From an uncultured Cellulosilyticum sp. (GTDB lineage: Bacteria > Bacillota > Clostridia > Lachnospirales > Cellulosilyticaceae), in the NCBI GenBank assembly GCA_934725855.1, contig CAKVCL010000003.1:62001-126000 (forward strand): a stretch of DNA of 64,000 nucleotides, written 5' to 3'. The position numbers and the translations under genes were made by a program. This document shows positions 17,586-28,101 of the stretch, in pieces. Positions within the stretch are counted from its first letter, which is position 1, and every line of letters starts with the position of its first letter. Below the pieces are notes generated by a model that saw nothing but the letters and a program-made list of their open reading frames with translations, made no database searches and was not told the DNA's origin.

Positions 17586-19526
17586 TTATAAACTTGTTGC
17601 TGCATAGAAGCCATCTCTTACTGCTTCACCAATTTTGCCAAGTTTATTACTGTCACCTACTACTCTAGTTTTTGTATGATACTTAGCTTTTACAGCTTCT
17701 ACTGTTGTAAGGTCTGCTTTCATACCAAATGCAGATATAATGGTATCAGCTTTTAGTACTTCCTTCGTTCCATCTTCTTTTTCTACAGTGAGTCCTTCAT
17801 TGTCAATAGATACAACTTTAGTACTTGTCATAAGTTGTACATTATTGGCTGCAAGTGCATTGAAGAGTGAAATTTTGTTAACAAAGAATACGTCTTTTCC
17901 GCATTCTGAAAGCATTTCTACGATGGTTACTTTTTTACCCATTTCAGAAGCGATTTCTAGTGCACCATCACAACCAGAAGCACCACCACCACATACTACA
18001 ATGTTGTCACCTTTAATAAGTGATGGGTCTCTATGTGCTGCAAGCATGGTTACTACGTTGCTTCCATCAATTCCTGGGATAGGAGGTGTAACTGGTTTTG
18101 CACCACATCCGATGATAATATTGTCACACTCAGCAAGAATTGGTTCATCTCCAGTTATTTCTGTGTTGAGTTTTACATCTACACCTAATTTATCAAGTTG
18201 TACGGTATACCATTTAGTAAGTTTTTTGATATTTTGTTTAAACTTAGCTGTACAGATGTCTCCCATGACACCACCTAAATGGTCAGCTTTTTCAAATAAG
18301 GTGACTTTGTGACCTTCCATTGCAGCTACACGAGCAGCTTCCATTCCACCTGGGCCACCGCCAATTACTACAACATGCTTTGGCTTGTCTGTTTTCTTAA
18401 TTTCAAATCTAACTTCTTCCATTGCCTGAACATTAACTGCACAGCTGAGTTTCGTATGTTTATCCCAGATTCTTCCGATACAGTATTCATTACATCTTAA
18501 GCATGGTCTAACATCTTCTGGTCTACCTTCTAGTAATTTATTAGGAAGTTCTGGGTCTGCAATAAGTCCACGTCCAATCGTAATGATATCCGCATTTCCT
18601 GATTCAATGAGTGCTAGTGCTGTATCTGGATTATGTGTTCCTGCATTAATAAGTGGTACACTTACTGTTTTTCTTGCTTCTTCACATACATAAGACATGC
18701 ATGATTCCCCAAGATAAGATGGTGGGAAGATATAATCTAATGTTTCATAGCAGCCTGCATCAATATCAAATGCATCCACACCTGCTTTTTCTAATTCTTT
18801 AAGAAGCTTCATACTATCTTCTAAGGTACGTCCACCTTCAAATCTATGATCAAGTGAAATACGGAAGATAACAGGCATTGAATCTCCTACAACACTCTTA
18901 ATTGCCTGAATAATTTCTTTAGGGAATCTCGCACAATTTTCTGGAGAGCCACCATATTCATCCGTTCTCTTGTTCCATACTGGAGACATGAATTGGTCAA
19001 TTAAATAACCCGCATGGGCATGAATTTCAATGGCATCATATCCTGCGTCTCTTGCAACACCTGCAGCAAATTTAAAGCTTTCCATCATTGTAGCAATTTC
19101 TTCTTTTGTAAGTGCATGACAACGCATATTTGGATCAAATACAGATGGTGTATCAGATGAAGAAATTGGAGGATTTCCTAAAGTATCTGGAAAAGCATTT
19201 CTTCCTGTACCTGGGCTAATTTGGCAAACGATTTTTGCACCATATCTATGTACACCATCACAAACACTTGTTAATGATGGAAGCACAGTATAAGTATCTA
19301 GATAGCCTTCCATAGAACCTTGTGCAAGGACTTCATTAAGCATTTGACACCCCATGAAAATAAGACCTGTACCACCTTTAGCACGTTCAATAAAGTAGTC
19401 GATTTCTTGAGCATCTTTACGTCCATTTGTAAAAGCTGAATTGGTTCCCATTGGTGAAAGCCCAATTCTATTTTTAACTTCCATTTTTCCTATTTTAAAA
19501 GGTGTAAATAATTTCTCATAACCCAT
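17586..19526 (-). CDS. Old yellow enzyme-type FMN/4Fe-4S/FAD ene-reductase
   Basis: The 646-residue protein has the three-part build of 2,4-dienoyl-CoA reductase, enoate reductases and BaiCD. Residues 1-350 form an FMN barrel (KNRIGLSPMGT, HAHAGYLIDQFMSP, ITIGRGLIADPELPNK). Next are cysteines for a 4Fe-4S cluster (CLRCNEYC, then SCAVN). The C-terminal part binds FAD and NAD(P)H (VVVIGGGPGGMEAARVA and VVCGGGASGCDGALE). It should reduce an activated C=C bond under anaerobic conditions; the actual substrate (enoate, dienoyl-CoA, steroid) is unknown. AGGAGG precedes the ATG. It is downstream of the alcohol dehydrogenase by 76 bases, likely one transcript. Confidence 0.87.
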   Translation of the reverse strand: MGYEKLFTPFKIGKMEVKNRIGLSPMGTNSAFTNGRKDAQEIDYFIERAKGGTGLIFMGCQMLNEVLAQGSMEGYLDTYTVLPSLTSVCDGVHRYGAKIVCQISPGTGRNAFPDTLGNPPISSSDTPSVFDPNMRCHALTKEEIATMMESFKFAAGVARDAGYDAIEIHAHAGYLIDQFMSPVWNKRTDEYGGSPENCARFPKEIIQAIKSVVGDSMPVIFRISLDHRFEGGRTLEDSMKLLKELEKAGVDAFDIDAGCYETLDYIFPPSYLGESCMSYVCEEARKTVSVPLINAGTHNPDTALALIESGNADIITIGRGLIADPELPNKLLEGRPEDVRPCLRCNEYCIGRIWDKHTKLSCAVNVQAMEEVRFEIKKTDKPKHVVVIGGGPGGMEAARVAAMEGHKVTLFEKADHLGGVMGDICTAKFKQNIKKLTKWYTVQLDKLGVDVKLNTEITGDEPILAECDNIIIGCGAKPVTPPIPGIDGSNVVTMLAAHRDPSLIKGDNIVVCGGGASGCDGALEIASEMGKKVTIVEMLSECGKDVFFVNKISLFNALAANNVQLMTSTKVVSIDNEGLTVEKEDGTKEVLKADTIISAFGMKADLTTVEAVKAKYHTKTRVVGDSNKLGKIGEAVRDGFYAATSL

Positions 19527-19602
19527 TTCTTATTACCTCCTATACATTGCATCTCTTTAATCTATTGTATCTATATCTATATATGTAATCCTTCTCTTAA
19601 CC

Positions 19603-20667
19603 TTAGTCCATAAATACAATAGGCTTGATTAAATCTGGATGAGCTGACTTATTATCCATTAAGTCATAAGCATCTTGGATATGTTCAAAACCATGATAAC
19701 GATGAGTAATCAATTTTGTTGGATCAAGTCTTCCTGCAAGCATTAAATCAAAGAGTCTTTCGAGTCTTCTTCTACCACCTGGGCAAAGACCACCAGTAAT
19801 CACTTTATGATCACAGAAACCTGCTGTTGCTGCATATGGAATCATGTTATCAAAAGTTTGTGCATTAATATTACTTACATGACCATATGGCTTAACCATA
19901 CTAATACATCTTGTAAATGAATCTGCACCGCCACCAGCAGAAATAACCGCATCTGGACGTTTGCCTCCAAGAAGTTCTATAACTTGTTCATCAATTGGAC
20001 CATCATTATAGTTTAATACATCTGTTGCACCATATTCTTTAGCCAACTCTAAAGTATTCTTACGATTACCAATAGCAATCAGTCTTCCTGCGCCTCTTAA
20101 TGCTGCACCTGCTACTGACATAAGTCCTACTGGTCCAACACCACATACAACAACTGTATCTCCAAATTTAATGTCCGCAAGTTCTACACCATGGAACCCT
20201 GTTGTACACATATCTGCTGCCATAACTGCATGTTCATAAGTTAATCCTTTTGGTATTGGGCAGGCATTCGCATCTACTTGACGAATTCTAAAGTATTCTG
20301 CAAATGTACCATTTTCAACTGTACACCAATTCATGCCACCAAATAAGCCGCCACTATGTTGAGGAAGACTATCTTGAACTTCTGGAGCAAGATAGTTAGG
20401 TGTAACACATCCTACTGCTACAATGTCACCAGGTTTAAATAATTTTACTTCTGAACCAACTTCTACAATACGAGCTGCTACTTCGTGCCCAAGTACAAGC
20501 CCTGCTGGAAGTCCTGCATGAACTTGATGGGGATCTGATGTACATGCAGCAAGGGCTACTGGCTCTGCAAGGGCATCCAGCACACCAATTTGTGGAATAT
20601 CTGCTTCAACTGGTCCAAATTCTTTAAAAGGAACAACAACACCAAAACCTTTCATCTTACCTACCAT
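19603..20667 (-). CDS. Zinc-dependent secondary alcohol dehydrogenase, NADP type
   Basis: A 354-residue medium-chain dehydrogenase closely resembling the Thermoanaerobacter/Clostridium isopropanol dehydrogenase. Catalytic zinc ligands are read in ALAACTSDPHQ (Cys), GLVLGHEVAA (His, Glu) and MAADMCTTGFHG (Asp), the same set as in that family; the structural four-cysteine zinc lobe of horse-type enzymes is absent. The cofactor fold is CGVGPVGLMSVAGA; the following IGNRKN loop carries basic and small residues suited to NADP(H). Ends with GLCPGGRRRLERLFDL. GAGGAG lies 9 bases before the ATG. It is transcribed away from a PucR-type regulator and ahead of an ene-reductase. Confidence 0.87.
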   Translation of the reverse strand: MVGKMKGFGVVVPFKEFGPVEADIPQIGVLDALAEPVALAACTSDPHQVHAGLPAGLVLGHEVAARIVEVGSEVKLFKPGDIVAVGCVTPNYLAPEVQDSLPQHSGGLFGGMNWCTVENGTFAEYFRIRQVDANACPIPKGLTYEHAVMAADMCTTGFHGVELADIKFGDTVVVCGVGPVGLMSVAGAALRGAGRLIAIGNRKNTLELAKEYGATDVLNYNDGPIDEQVIELLGGKRPDAVISAGGGADSFTRCISMVKPYGHVSNINAQTFDNMIPYAATAGFCDHKVITGGLCPGGRRRLERLFDLMLAGRLDPTKLITHRYHGFEHIQDAYDLMDNKSAHPDLIKPIVFMD

Positions 20668-21011
20668 ACTATCATTCTCCTCTCGTCCATTAACTTATTT
20701 TTATTTTTTATGTCGATATTTAAATATTGTTGTTAATTCATATTATTATTTTATATTTATCTGGCACTAATTACATTAGATACTTGCTAAAAGATAAAGG
20801 GTTATTTTTTTGCATTTGCACAATTATTTAGTCAAATCATTCATATTTATAGTATTTTAGTACATACCATTACTTGTTATAATAGATATGTTAGAATATA
20901 TTCCATACAAAAAGTACATATAGACTATTTGTTATAGTATATATGTACTGCCAGCTTACTTTTTATTTTCAAAACGATATTAATTCATTAAAAATGAGGT
21001 GTCCAAGTAAT

Positions 21012-22247
21012 ATGTTAAATCAAATTGACTTTTTAACCTTATATCAAAAAATATTTAATATCATTCCTCAAGGTAGCTTTCAATTATTAATGAATACAGT
21101 TTATGAATTCCTTGACGTTCCCATCCTTGCTGTGGATGTTACCTATAGAGTATTAGGTATTGCTCCAAATGCAAAAACAGGGGATGCTAATTGGGACTAT
21201 CTTTTGGAGCATCATGCTTTTGATACAGAGCGTACAATCCAGCTCTATAAAGATGGTGTGATGCAATCTGCTAATGATAGAATCACTCCCTACCTTATTA
21301 ATTGGGGAGGTTATAATGCACATTTTCCTAAAATCCAAGGTGTTATCCGTGTGAATAATATTCTTGAAGGTTATGTAACCATGCTATTTACATCAGATGA
21401 TATTCCAGAAGACTACCTAAAAGCAATGGAAATTATTGAACGTGCCTGTGAAATCATGTTTAAAGGAACTGACTCTGCAAGTAGTATGGCGCTGGCTCAT
21501 CAAAAAGCCTTCGCAAGTGAACTCTTTAATAATCGTATCCAAACGAAGAAACAGCTTGATACATGGATAAGGAACACAGCTACTCAGCCTAAACCCCCTT
21601 TCCGTGTGGTAGCCATCAGTACTCATGATACTTCAGAAAAAACTACACTATCTTATATTCAAAAAACATTGGGACAAACTTTTCCTTATCAACTTGCTAT
21701 CATCCAGCATAATGTTCTCTTTATATTACAATATAATATTAACATCTTGATAGAAGATAAAAATACTGAAAAAGCAACCTATGAACTATTTAAAAAATTT
21801 AATGCTTTTTGCGGTATTAGTAATACCTTTAATGATCTTTTACACATTAGTGATTATCAAATACAAGCCCAAGATGCCATGACGCTTGGCAAAAAAACAT
21901 GTAGTAAATATCATGTTTATTTTTATGAAGACTTCTATTTGCCAGCCATTTTGGCACCACGAATAGAGCAAATGCCTAGGGCAAATTATATTTCGCCTAT
22001 TATTACTGCGGTTCGTCATTATGACCAAAAGCACTCCACTGATTTATTCTATACTTTAGATGTCTATATTAAAAACCTATGCAGCACAACTGAAACGGCA
22101 AACAAATTACATATTCATCGAAATTCTTTGCTCTATCGCATTAATAAAATAGAAGAAATCACCCATTCTTCCCTTAAAGAATACAATACCTTTATGCATT
22201 TACTGATTAGCTTTTATATGATGGAATATCAGAATATAGAAGATTAA
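21012..22247 (+). CDS. PucR/CdaR-type transcriptional regulator
   Basis: The C-terminal ~70 residues carry the PucR-type helix-turn-helix (FYTLDVYIKNLCSTTETANKLHIHRNSLLYRINKIEEI). The preceding part resembles the GGDEF-like linker seen in these regulators, and the N-terminal half is a divergent sensory region of unknown ligand. I use the ATG at 21012 because GAGGTG lies just upstream; the frame is open further to 20943 without a good ribosome-binding site. It is divergent from the alcohol dehydrogenase/ene-reductase operon, so it probably controls it. It ends in a strong terminator. Confidence 0.78.
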   Translation: MLNQIDFLTLYQKIFNIIPQGSFQLLMNTVYEFLDVPILAVDVTYRVLGIAPNAKTGDANWDYLLEHHAFDTERTIQLYKDGVMQSANDRITPYLINWGGYNAHFPKIQGVIRVNNILEGYVTMLFTSDDIPEDYLKAMEIIERACEIMFKGTDSASSMALAHQKAFASELFNNRIQTKKQLDTWIRNTATQPKPPFRVVAISTHDTSEKTTLSYIQKTLGQTFPYQLAIIQHNVLFILQYNINILIEDKNTEKATYELFKKFNAFCGISNTFNDLLHISDYQIQAQDAMTLGKKTCSKYHVYFYEDFYLPAILAPRIEQMPRANYISPIITAVRHYDQKHSTDLFYTLDVYIKNLCSTTETANKLHIHRNSLLYRINKIEEITHSSLKEYNTFMHLLISFYMMEYQNIED

Positions 22248-22265
22248 ACTCTTGTTACCCATCAT

Positions 22266-22319
22266 AAAAAGCTTATTTATAGTAAGGCAAGTCCCCTTCT
22301 TGCTATAAATAAGCTTTTT
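22266..22319. terminator. Intrinsic terminator after the PucR-type gene
   Basis: A perfect 17-bp stem (AAAAAGCTTATTTATAG and complement) with a 20-base loop, ending in TTTTT. It lies between convergent genes, so it also serves the kinase pseudogene on the other strand. Confidence 0.85.
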
Positions 22320-22330
22320 CTTTGTTTTCT

Positions 22331-24017
22331 CTATTCATCCCTATTAAAAATCACTTGAACCACAGTTCCCTCCCCTAACTGTGAATCAATAACCAATTTT
22401 GCGTGGTGTTTCTTGGCAATTTGGTCACATAACGCAAGCCCTAAGCCATTTCCACCTTCTTTTCTACTCCTTGATTTATCCACTCTATAAAAAGCTTCCT
22501 TAACATGCATAAGCTGCTCCTTGGTCATACCTTTTCCATTATCCTTAATTTCAATCACTTTTTTACCTTCATTTAAATAAGCGCTCATCACAATCGTTCC
22601 TTTAGAATGACTGGCTTTGATGGCATTATCTAGTAGATTCATGACTAGACTTTGAATTAAATCCTCATTTCCTTGTAAATCATCTATTTCTCTAGTATAA
22701 GAAAATTGAATTTGCTTATCTCTTAATTTGATACTCTCTGTTTGATGCACCTTTCTAAATAGCTGCTCTATATCTATTTTCTGCATACTGATTTCTTTTT
22801 CTTCTCTCATAACGGCAATATCTAACAGATTTTCGGATATATTTTTAAGCCGTCTACTTTCTAACAGGATATAATTTAAAAAGGTATATTTATCTTCTTC
22901 ATTCACATGAGTATTAAGCATATATTCTGCATAGCCATAGATGGCTGTTAGCGGAGTTCCTAACTCATGTGCCATATCATCAATTAATCGTTGTTTTTCC
23001 TCTGCATATCCCTTTAGTGATTGCATTTGATTTTGAATCTTATCTGACATCGTGTTAAAGCTCTCTACTACTTCTGCAATCTCATTTCCACCTTTAATAT
23101 CTAACTTTTCTTTATATTCTCCCTCTGCAATCTTCTTAGAGACACAAGATATTTTTTCTAAAGGTGCAAAAATATACTTTAATAATTCATACAAACAGAT
23201 ACTCAAAATAAAAGAGAAAACCATCCCCGCTATAAATAAGGCACAGTTCATTTTATACCAACCACTTACCATTTCGGTCACATCCGCATAATAAACTAAA
23301 CGGTATGGCTGGTACACATCAAATAAACTTCCAACGATCTCTACATATCTCCTACCTTGTTGCTTAATCACCCTTAGTGTTGTGCTATTCTTATCTTTAG
23401 AAGCTGTTAAAGGATCTAACACTAGTTTCTTTCTGAGTTTTTGTATATGCACATCTACTGTTCTTGTTTCACCTATGTACTCATATCCCCATACAAGCTC
23501 TAAAAGCTTTTCCCGTGATAACGCTATATTTCTATTTTTAATGAGCACTTCCATAAGTTCAAATTCTTTAGGGGTACATTCTACGGGTTGATTTCTAAAA
23601 AACAATCTTTTGCTTTGATATTCAATTCTCATATCATCTATCACAAAAACGTCTTCCTCTTCATTCTTCTTAGTTCGCCTTAGCACAGCTTCCACTCTAG
23701 CTACTAACTCTAGCATTTCAAAAGGTTTTGTGAGGTAATCATCTGCTCCCATGAAAAGTCCTTTAATACGGTCATCTACACTTTTCTTAGCTGTTAGAAA
23801 AATAGTAGGGGTTCCGTTTACCTCTTGCAACACTTGAAACCCGTCTAACTTAGGCAGCATAATGTCTACACTATTAAATCAAACTTTTTGCTTTTGCTAT
23901 TTCTACGGCTTTTTCTCCGTCTAAGGTGCTTTCACAATGATGCCCAACTAAGCTCAAGTTTCATCTAATCAGTTCATTAATGATTTCTTCATCTTCTACT
24001 ACTAAAATTTCAGCCAT
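22331..24017 (-). pseudogene. Decayed OmpR/VanR-type response regulator fused to sensor kinase
   Basis: From ATG 24017 the receiver reads MAEILVVEDEEIINELI then hits an in-frame TGA, continues SLVGHHCESTLDGEKA, and then changes frame just before the phosphorylation region (DIMLPKLDGFQVL). The later frame (from 23860) carries the rest of the receiver and winged helix up to VHIQKLRKKL, then passes without a break into the extracellular part of a histidine kinase, HAMP, HisKA (DDMAHELGTPLTAIYGYAEY) and HATPase (NLLDNAIKA, GNGLGLAL). The last ~15 regulator residues, the stop, and the kinase start and first helix are missing. I infer nonsense, frameshift and a fusing deletion. The kinase half of the fused 509-residue frame retains all catalytic boxes. 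Confidence 0.8.
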
Positions 24018-24306
24018 CTATTTTACCTCCAACCCCAAGTACCTCTACTTGCCATCACTTCACTAAGATTATAAATTGTTATATTTACATTGTAATGACT
24101 TGCTTGAATCATCAACTCATTATCTCACACAGGATTTCAAATTTTAACAATTCACATTCTGTTTTTACAAATCTTTTACAACTTTATTATACAATTATAA
24201 TGAGTTTATCTTATTATTTATCCAACGAAACAGATAACAAACCACTAAATACTTTACATATAAATGAGTTATCAGCTTCTATCATACTAATAAGGAGGAA
24301 CTATCT

Positions 24307-24849
24307 ATGTTCAAAAAATTATCTTTATCAAAGGCTGCTGAAATAGCTACGCAAGAAGTATTTAGATTTTATAACGTTAAATTAACCAATCAAAAAGTTG
24401 AATGCTGCTATCATCCTGCAACTGAAAAATCTGATGCTTCTTGGCTTATTAGCATCAAAATTAATGAGGATTATCTCTTTGACCCTATTATTATTAATCC
24501 CACTACAGGAGACCTAACTTCTATTTCATGTCTAGGCGGTCCTAGTATAAAGAAACTTTCTGCATCTGAAGATGAGGAGACCCTAAAAAACAGTCTAGCT
24601 TTAGCTAGAAAAGACCTCTCACCTGATGAAGCTTGTGCAAAAGTAAAAAGCATGCTCACTCAAAAAGACTTCCTCTCTGAACCAATTGAAACCATTAAAT
24701 ATTATAATTCCATGTCCCGTACTGTTTATTGTGTTGCACACCCTTACTCAAAAATCAACCATTACTTTAAGGTAGTAACTACTTCTAAGAAAACCTATAC
24801 AATTATGACCAATCAAGATTTATCTTCTATTACTAGTTTTTCTCTATAG
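24307..24849 (+). CDS. Conserved-type hypothetical cytosolic protein
   Basis: A 180-residue protein with a strong AAGGAGGA site 8 bases before its ATG, so it is a real gene. It has no signal peptide or membrane segment. It is acidic/lysine-rich and ends in paired beta-rich stretches (RTVYCVAHPYSKINHYFKVV). No catalytic motif or family was recognised. It stands alone, divergent from the decayed kinase locus, and is followed by a terminator. AT-rich sequence upstream (about 24164-24205) could hold a promoter, but spacing is poor. Confidence 0.6.
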   Translation: MFKKLSLSKAAEIATQEVFRFYNVKLTNQKVECCYHPATEKSDASWLISIKINEDYLFDPIIINPTTGDLTSISCLGGPSIKKLSASEDEETLKNSLALARKDLSPDEACAKVKSMLTQKDFLSEPIETIKYYNSMSRTVYCVAHPYSKINHYFKVVTTSKKTYTIMTNQDLSSITSFSL

Positions 24850-24882
24850 CTACCCAAAAGTAATTCACAAACTCTAACCATA

Positions 24883-24921
24883 AAGAAAGGAGTCATTCTA
24901 TTAATGAATAGCTCCTTTCTT
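24883..24921 (+). terminator. Intrinsic terminator after the hypothetical gene
   Basis: AAGAAAGGAG..ATTC pairs with GAAT..CTCCTTTCTT around a short loop, with a small internal mismatch. It can also end the beta-glucoside remnant transcript from the other side. Confidence 0.7.
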
Positions 24922-24958
24922 TACTTCCTATATTATTTTGCCCAAGTTTCTGGTTTAT

Positions 24959-26004
<1,046 letters not shown>

Positions 26005-26096
26005 ACATATACCTTCTTTTGGTTAGATTTTCAAATCACAGTTCTATTTTTGGCCAAAATAATAGAATGTTTAAAACACAGATCCTGCCTGATAAA

Positions 26097-26189
26097 CAAA
26101 AAAAGGACCGAACAAAAATGAATACACCTATCTTATAAATGCACTCAAATTTCATTCGATCCTGCCTGCTTGACCAGTAACATGTCTAC
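26097..26189 (-). promoter_or_regulatory. RAT-type antiterminator target overlapping an intrinsic terminator
   Basis: On the minus strand the leader has TGTTACTG..AAGCAGGCA at 26189-26165, close to the LicT/SacT ribonucleic antiterminator sequence. Its 3' part overlaps a terminator stem (GGATCGAA near 26161 with TTCGGTCC, plus strand GGACCGAA at 26105-26112) followed by seven U (26098-26104). A second CAGGCAGGATC copy lies at 26080-26091 downstream. The rest of 26005-26396 holds only leader sequence and a terminator for the next gene. Confidence 0.75.
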
Positions 26190-26350
26190 TTGTTAATATC
26201 AGTATACATTTTTTTACATATTATTGCAATTATACAATTTACGCAATCATTCTATTACATATTTAGTCATTATATACTTATTTTGTTAATAAGTAATATT
26301 ATTTTGCCCGACTTCTGTTATGTCGCTTTTGCTTGCGACTCAAAACACTA

Positions 26351-26387
26351 AATTAAGGGTACAATCCTAACGACTGTACCCTTAATT
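26351..26387 (-). terminator. Intrinsic terminator after the esterase gene
   Basis: A perfect 13-bp stem, AATTAAGGGTACA and its complement, around an 11-base loop, just past the esterase stop codon. Confidence 0.75.
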
Positions 26388-26396
26388 TATGTATTT

Positions 26397-27332
26397 CTAT
26401 TGCGCATTAAAGCATTTTTTTATAAATTCACCAATTTCCTCCCAGGCTGCTTTTGATTCTGCAAATTGAGGAAATAATTGCTGGAAGCAATGGCTCATAC
26501 CATAATAGCTTGTTAATTTTACATCCACTCCTGCTGCTTCGGCTTTTTTAGCAACGCTCACTGAATCATCATAAAGCACTTCATAAGTTCCAACTTGAAT
26601 CAGTAAGCTTGGAAAACCTTTATAATCCCCATATAGTGGTGATAAATAAGGATCTTTCAAATCACTATCTGCTGCATAATCACTCTTTTGTATTTGAGCA
26701 TAGATATCCTCATACCCACCTTCCCCTAGTAATAAATCATTCTTGAAATTAACGGTTCTTGATGGCGTTGTAAATTCTAAATCTGCCCATGGAGATATTG
26801 CAAGTACGCCTTTAGGAAGCGGCATGTTATGGTCTTTTAAATATAGTGTTAGAGCTAAAATCAATCCCCCACCTGCTGATTCTCCAGTTAATATAATATC
26901 TTCGCCCTTATATCCTTGTTCAATAAGCCATTTATAGGCAGATATGCAATCTTCTAACGCTGCAGGATGCTTGTCCGTTGGTCCAATACGATATTCTACA
27001 TTATAAACCTCTGCTCCTACTGGTGCATAGTTTAAATATTTTAATGACACAGATCTAAGGGTATCATTTAAAGGCATTACATAACCGCCGCCATGTATAT
27101 TTAAAATCACCTTGTTGTTCTTTTCGCCATTAGCAGAACTTATATGTTCAATCTCTGCTTCATCAACCTTAAACTTCTCTAGCTTTAACCCTTCTGGTGG
27201 TTGCCAGTTAGATGGCATTTTAACACCCATTGGTGTATTAAACTGCTTGAAAATAGCCTGCCACTTTGCTTTATCAATTGGAGTTACAGTTTCTTCACTA
27301 CCTCTTACATTCATAAATGTTAATTCTTCCAT
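26397..27332 (-). CDS. HSL-family alpha/beta hydrolase (esterase/lipase)
   Basis: A 311-residue alpha/beta-fold-3 hydrolase of the hormone-sensitive-lipase group. The oxyanion motif is NIHGGGYV, the nucleophile elbow is TGESAGGGL, the acid is expected in GTYEVLYDD and the histidine in YGMSHCFQQ. No signal peptide is seen, so it acts in the cytosol on short acyl esters (substrate inferred from family only). It lies just upstream of the eroded beta-glucoside locus and is intact. Its start has AAGGAGCA upstream. Confidence 0.85.
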   Translation of the reverse strand: MEELTFMNVRGSEETVTPIDKAKWQAIFKQFNTPMGVKMPSNWQPPEGLKLEKFKVDEAEIEHISSANGEKNNKVILNIHGGGYVMPLNDTLRSVSLKYLNYAPVGAEVYNVEYRIGPTDKHPAALEDCISAYKWLIEQGYKGEDIILTGESAGGGLILALTLYLKDHNMPLPKGVLAISPWADLEFTTPSRTVNFKNDLLLGEGGYEDIYAQIQKSDYAADSDLKDPYLSPLYGDYKGFPSLLIQVGTYEVLYDDSVSVAKKAEAAGVDVKLTSYYGMSHCFQQLFPQFAESKAAWEEIGEFIKKCFNAQ

Positions 27333-27473
27333 TTTATTGCTCCTTATATAATATTTATATCCGCTTATATTGTCTATATTATCCTAATATTAACTCAATA
27401 ATTATATCTATTTCAAGCACTATATGCAATACATGTAATATTCTAAATAAATCTCCTGTTAAAATTTTTTTGA

Positions 27474-27680
27474 ATGCATATCTTCCCTGCTACCCAAATC
27501 CGAATGTGTAATGTGGGTTATCATAACACTTACTCTCGCATTGGTGAATTTCACTTAGTGAATGGGGAAGTGGTTCAATTCACTGTTACTTTAGCGAATA
27601 TGGCACCTGACTATACCACTTGCAAAATCCATTTTTCCGTCAAGGATACAGGTATTGGCATTAAAGAAGCTGACAACTGA
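27474..27680 (+). pseudogene. Histidine-kinase ATPase-domain fragment
   Basis: A short plus-strand frame includes NGEVVQFTVTLANMAPDYTTCKIHFSVKDTGIGI, which is the G1-box region of a HATPase domain from a hybrid or PAS-type kinase. The N-box before it and all later boxes are absent; the frame ends at 27680. It abuts another fragment on the opposite strand, so a deletion or rearrangement probably created the joint. No functional product is expected. Confidence 0.6.
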
Positions 27681-27868
27681 TTAATACTATCTACACTGGT
27701 AACATTGGATTCATCAATAATATTAATATCTTTTACTATTCCATCCATTACATCTTTTAACTTCGTCATATAAGTTTCTGCTTTATAATCACTTGCTTGC
27801 CTTGCCAAGCGCTTGAATACAATAGCTAATGCAATCTGCTCTTTTTTAATATATTCTCTTGTTATCAA
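27611..27868 (-). pseudogene. Unidentified minus-strand fragment
   Basis: A frame starting with TTG 27868 reads ITREYIKKEQIALAIVFKRLARQ.. and KLKDVMDGIVKDINIIDE. From about 27684 it becomes the antisense of the kinase fragment, so only the first ~62 codons look like a former gene. The frame is closed by TGA just upstream of the TTG. No family was recognised. A helical, charged sequence is all that can be said. Confidence 0.35.
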
Positions 27869-27884
27869 TTCTAACCATCAAAAA

Positions 27885-27913
27885 AGGAGCTGCTCAATTA
27901 GTGAACTGCTCCT
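27885..27913. terminator. Short GC-containing hairpin
   Basis: AGGAGCTGCTCA and the near-complement TGAACTGCTCCT flank five bases; two mismatches. It has A- and T-rich flanks and lies between gene remnants. Confidence 0.45.
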
Positions 27914-27940
27914 CTGATTAAAACTTTCAGGAAAATCATT

Positions 27941-28099
27941 TTATTTCATAAACACAAGATTTGAATACACACTGTTCTCTGGGTTGCCACCTTTAATAAA
28001 TTCTGCACCTACTGTTTTACGATAGAACATCTCAGCTTCACTCACCCAACCAATAATGGCATATCCCTCACCTATTAATAATATGAGATATATTTCACA
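27941..28099 (-). pseudogene. Unidentified C-terminal gene fragment
   Basis: About 45 codons read IGEGYAIIGWVSEAEMFYRKTVGAEF, then NPENSVYSNLVFMK and a stop at 27941. It has the look of a real C-terminus but no start; the frame runs into the stop region of the kinase gene. A secreted or lipoprotein domain of unknown function is possible, but I could not identify it. Confidence 0.35.
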
Positions 28100-28101
28100 A
28101 C

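Noticed and set aside
17740..18312. 190-residue plus-strand ORF inside the flavoenzyme gene
   Set aside because: Antisense to a strongly supported coding region, with no start signal and low-complexity composition.
24095..24346. ORF upstream of the hypothetical gene
   Set aside because: No ribosome-binding site, no recognisable family, and it overlaps a well-supported start at 24307.
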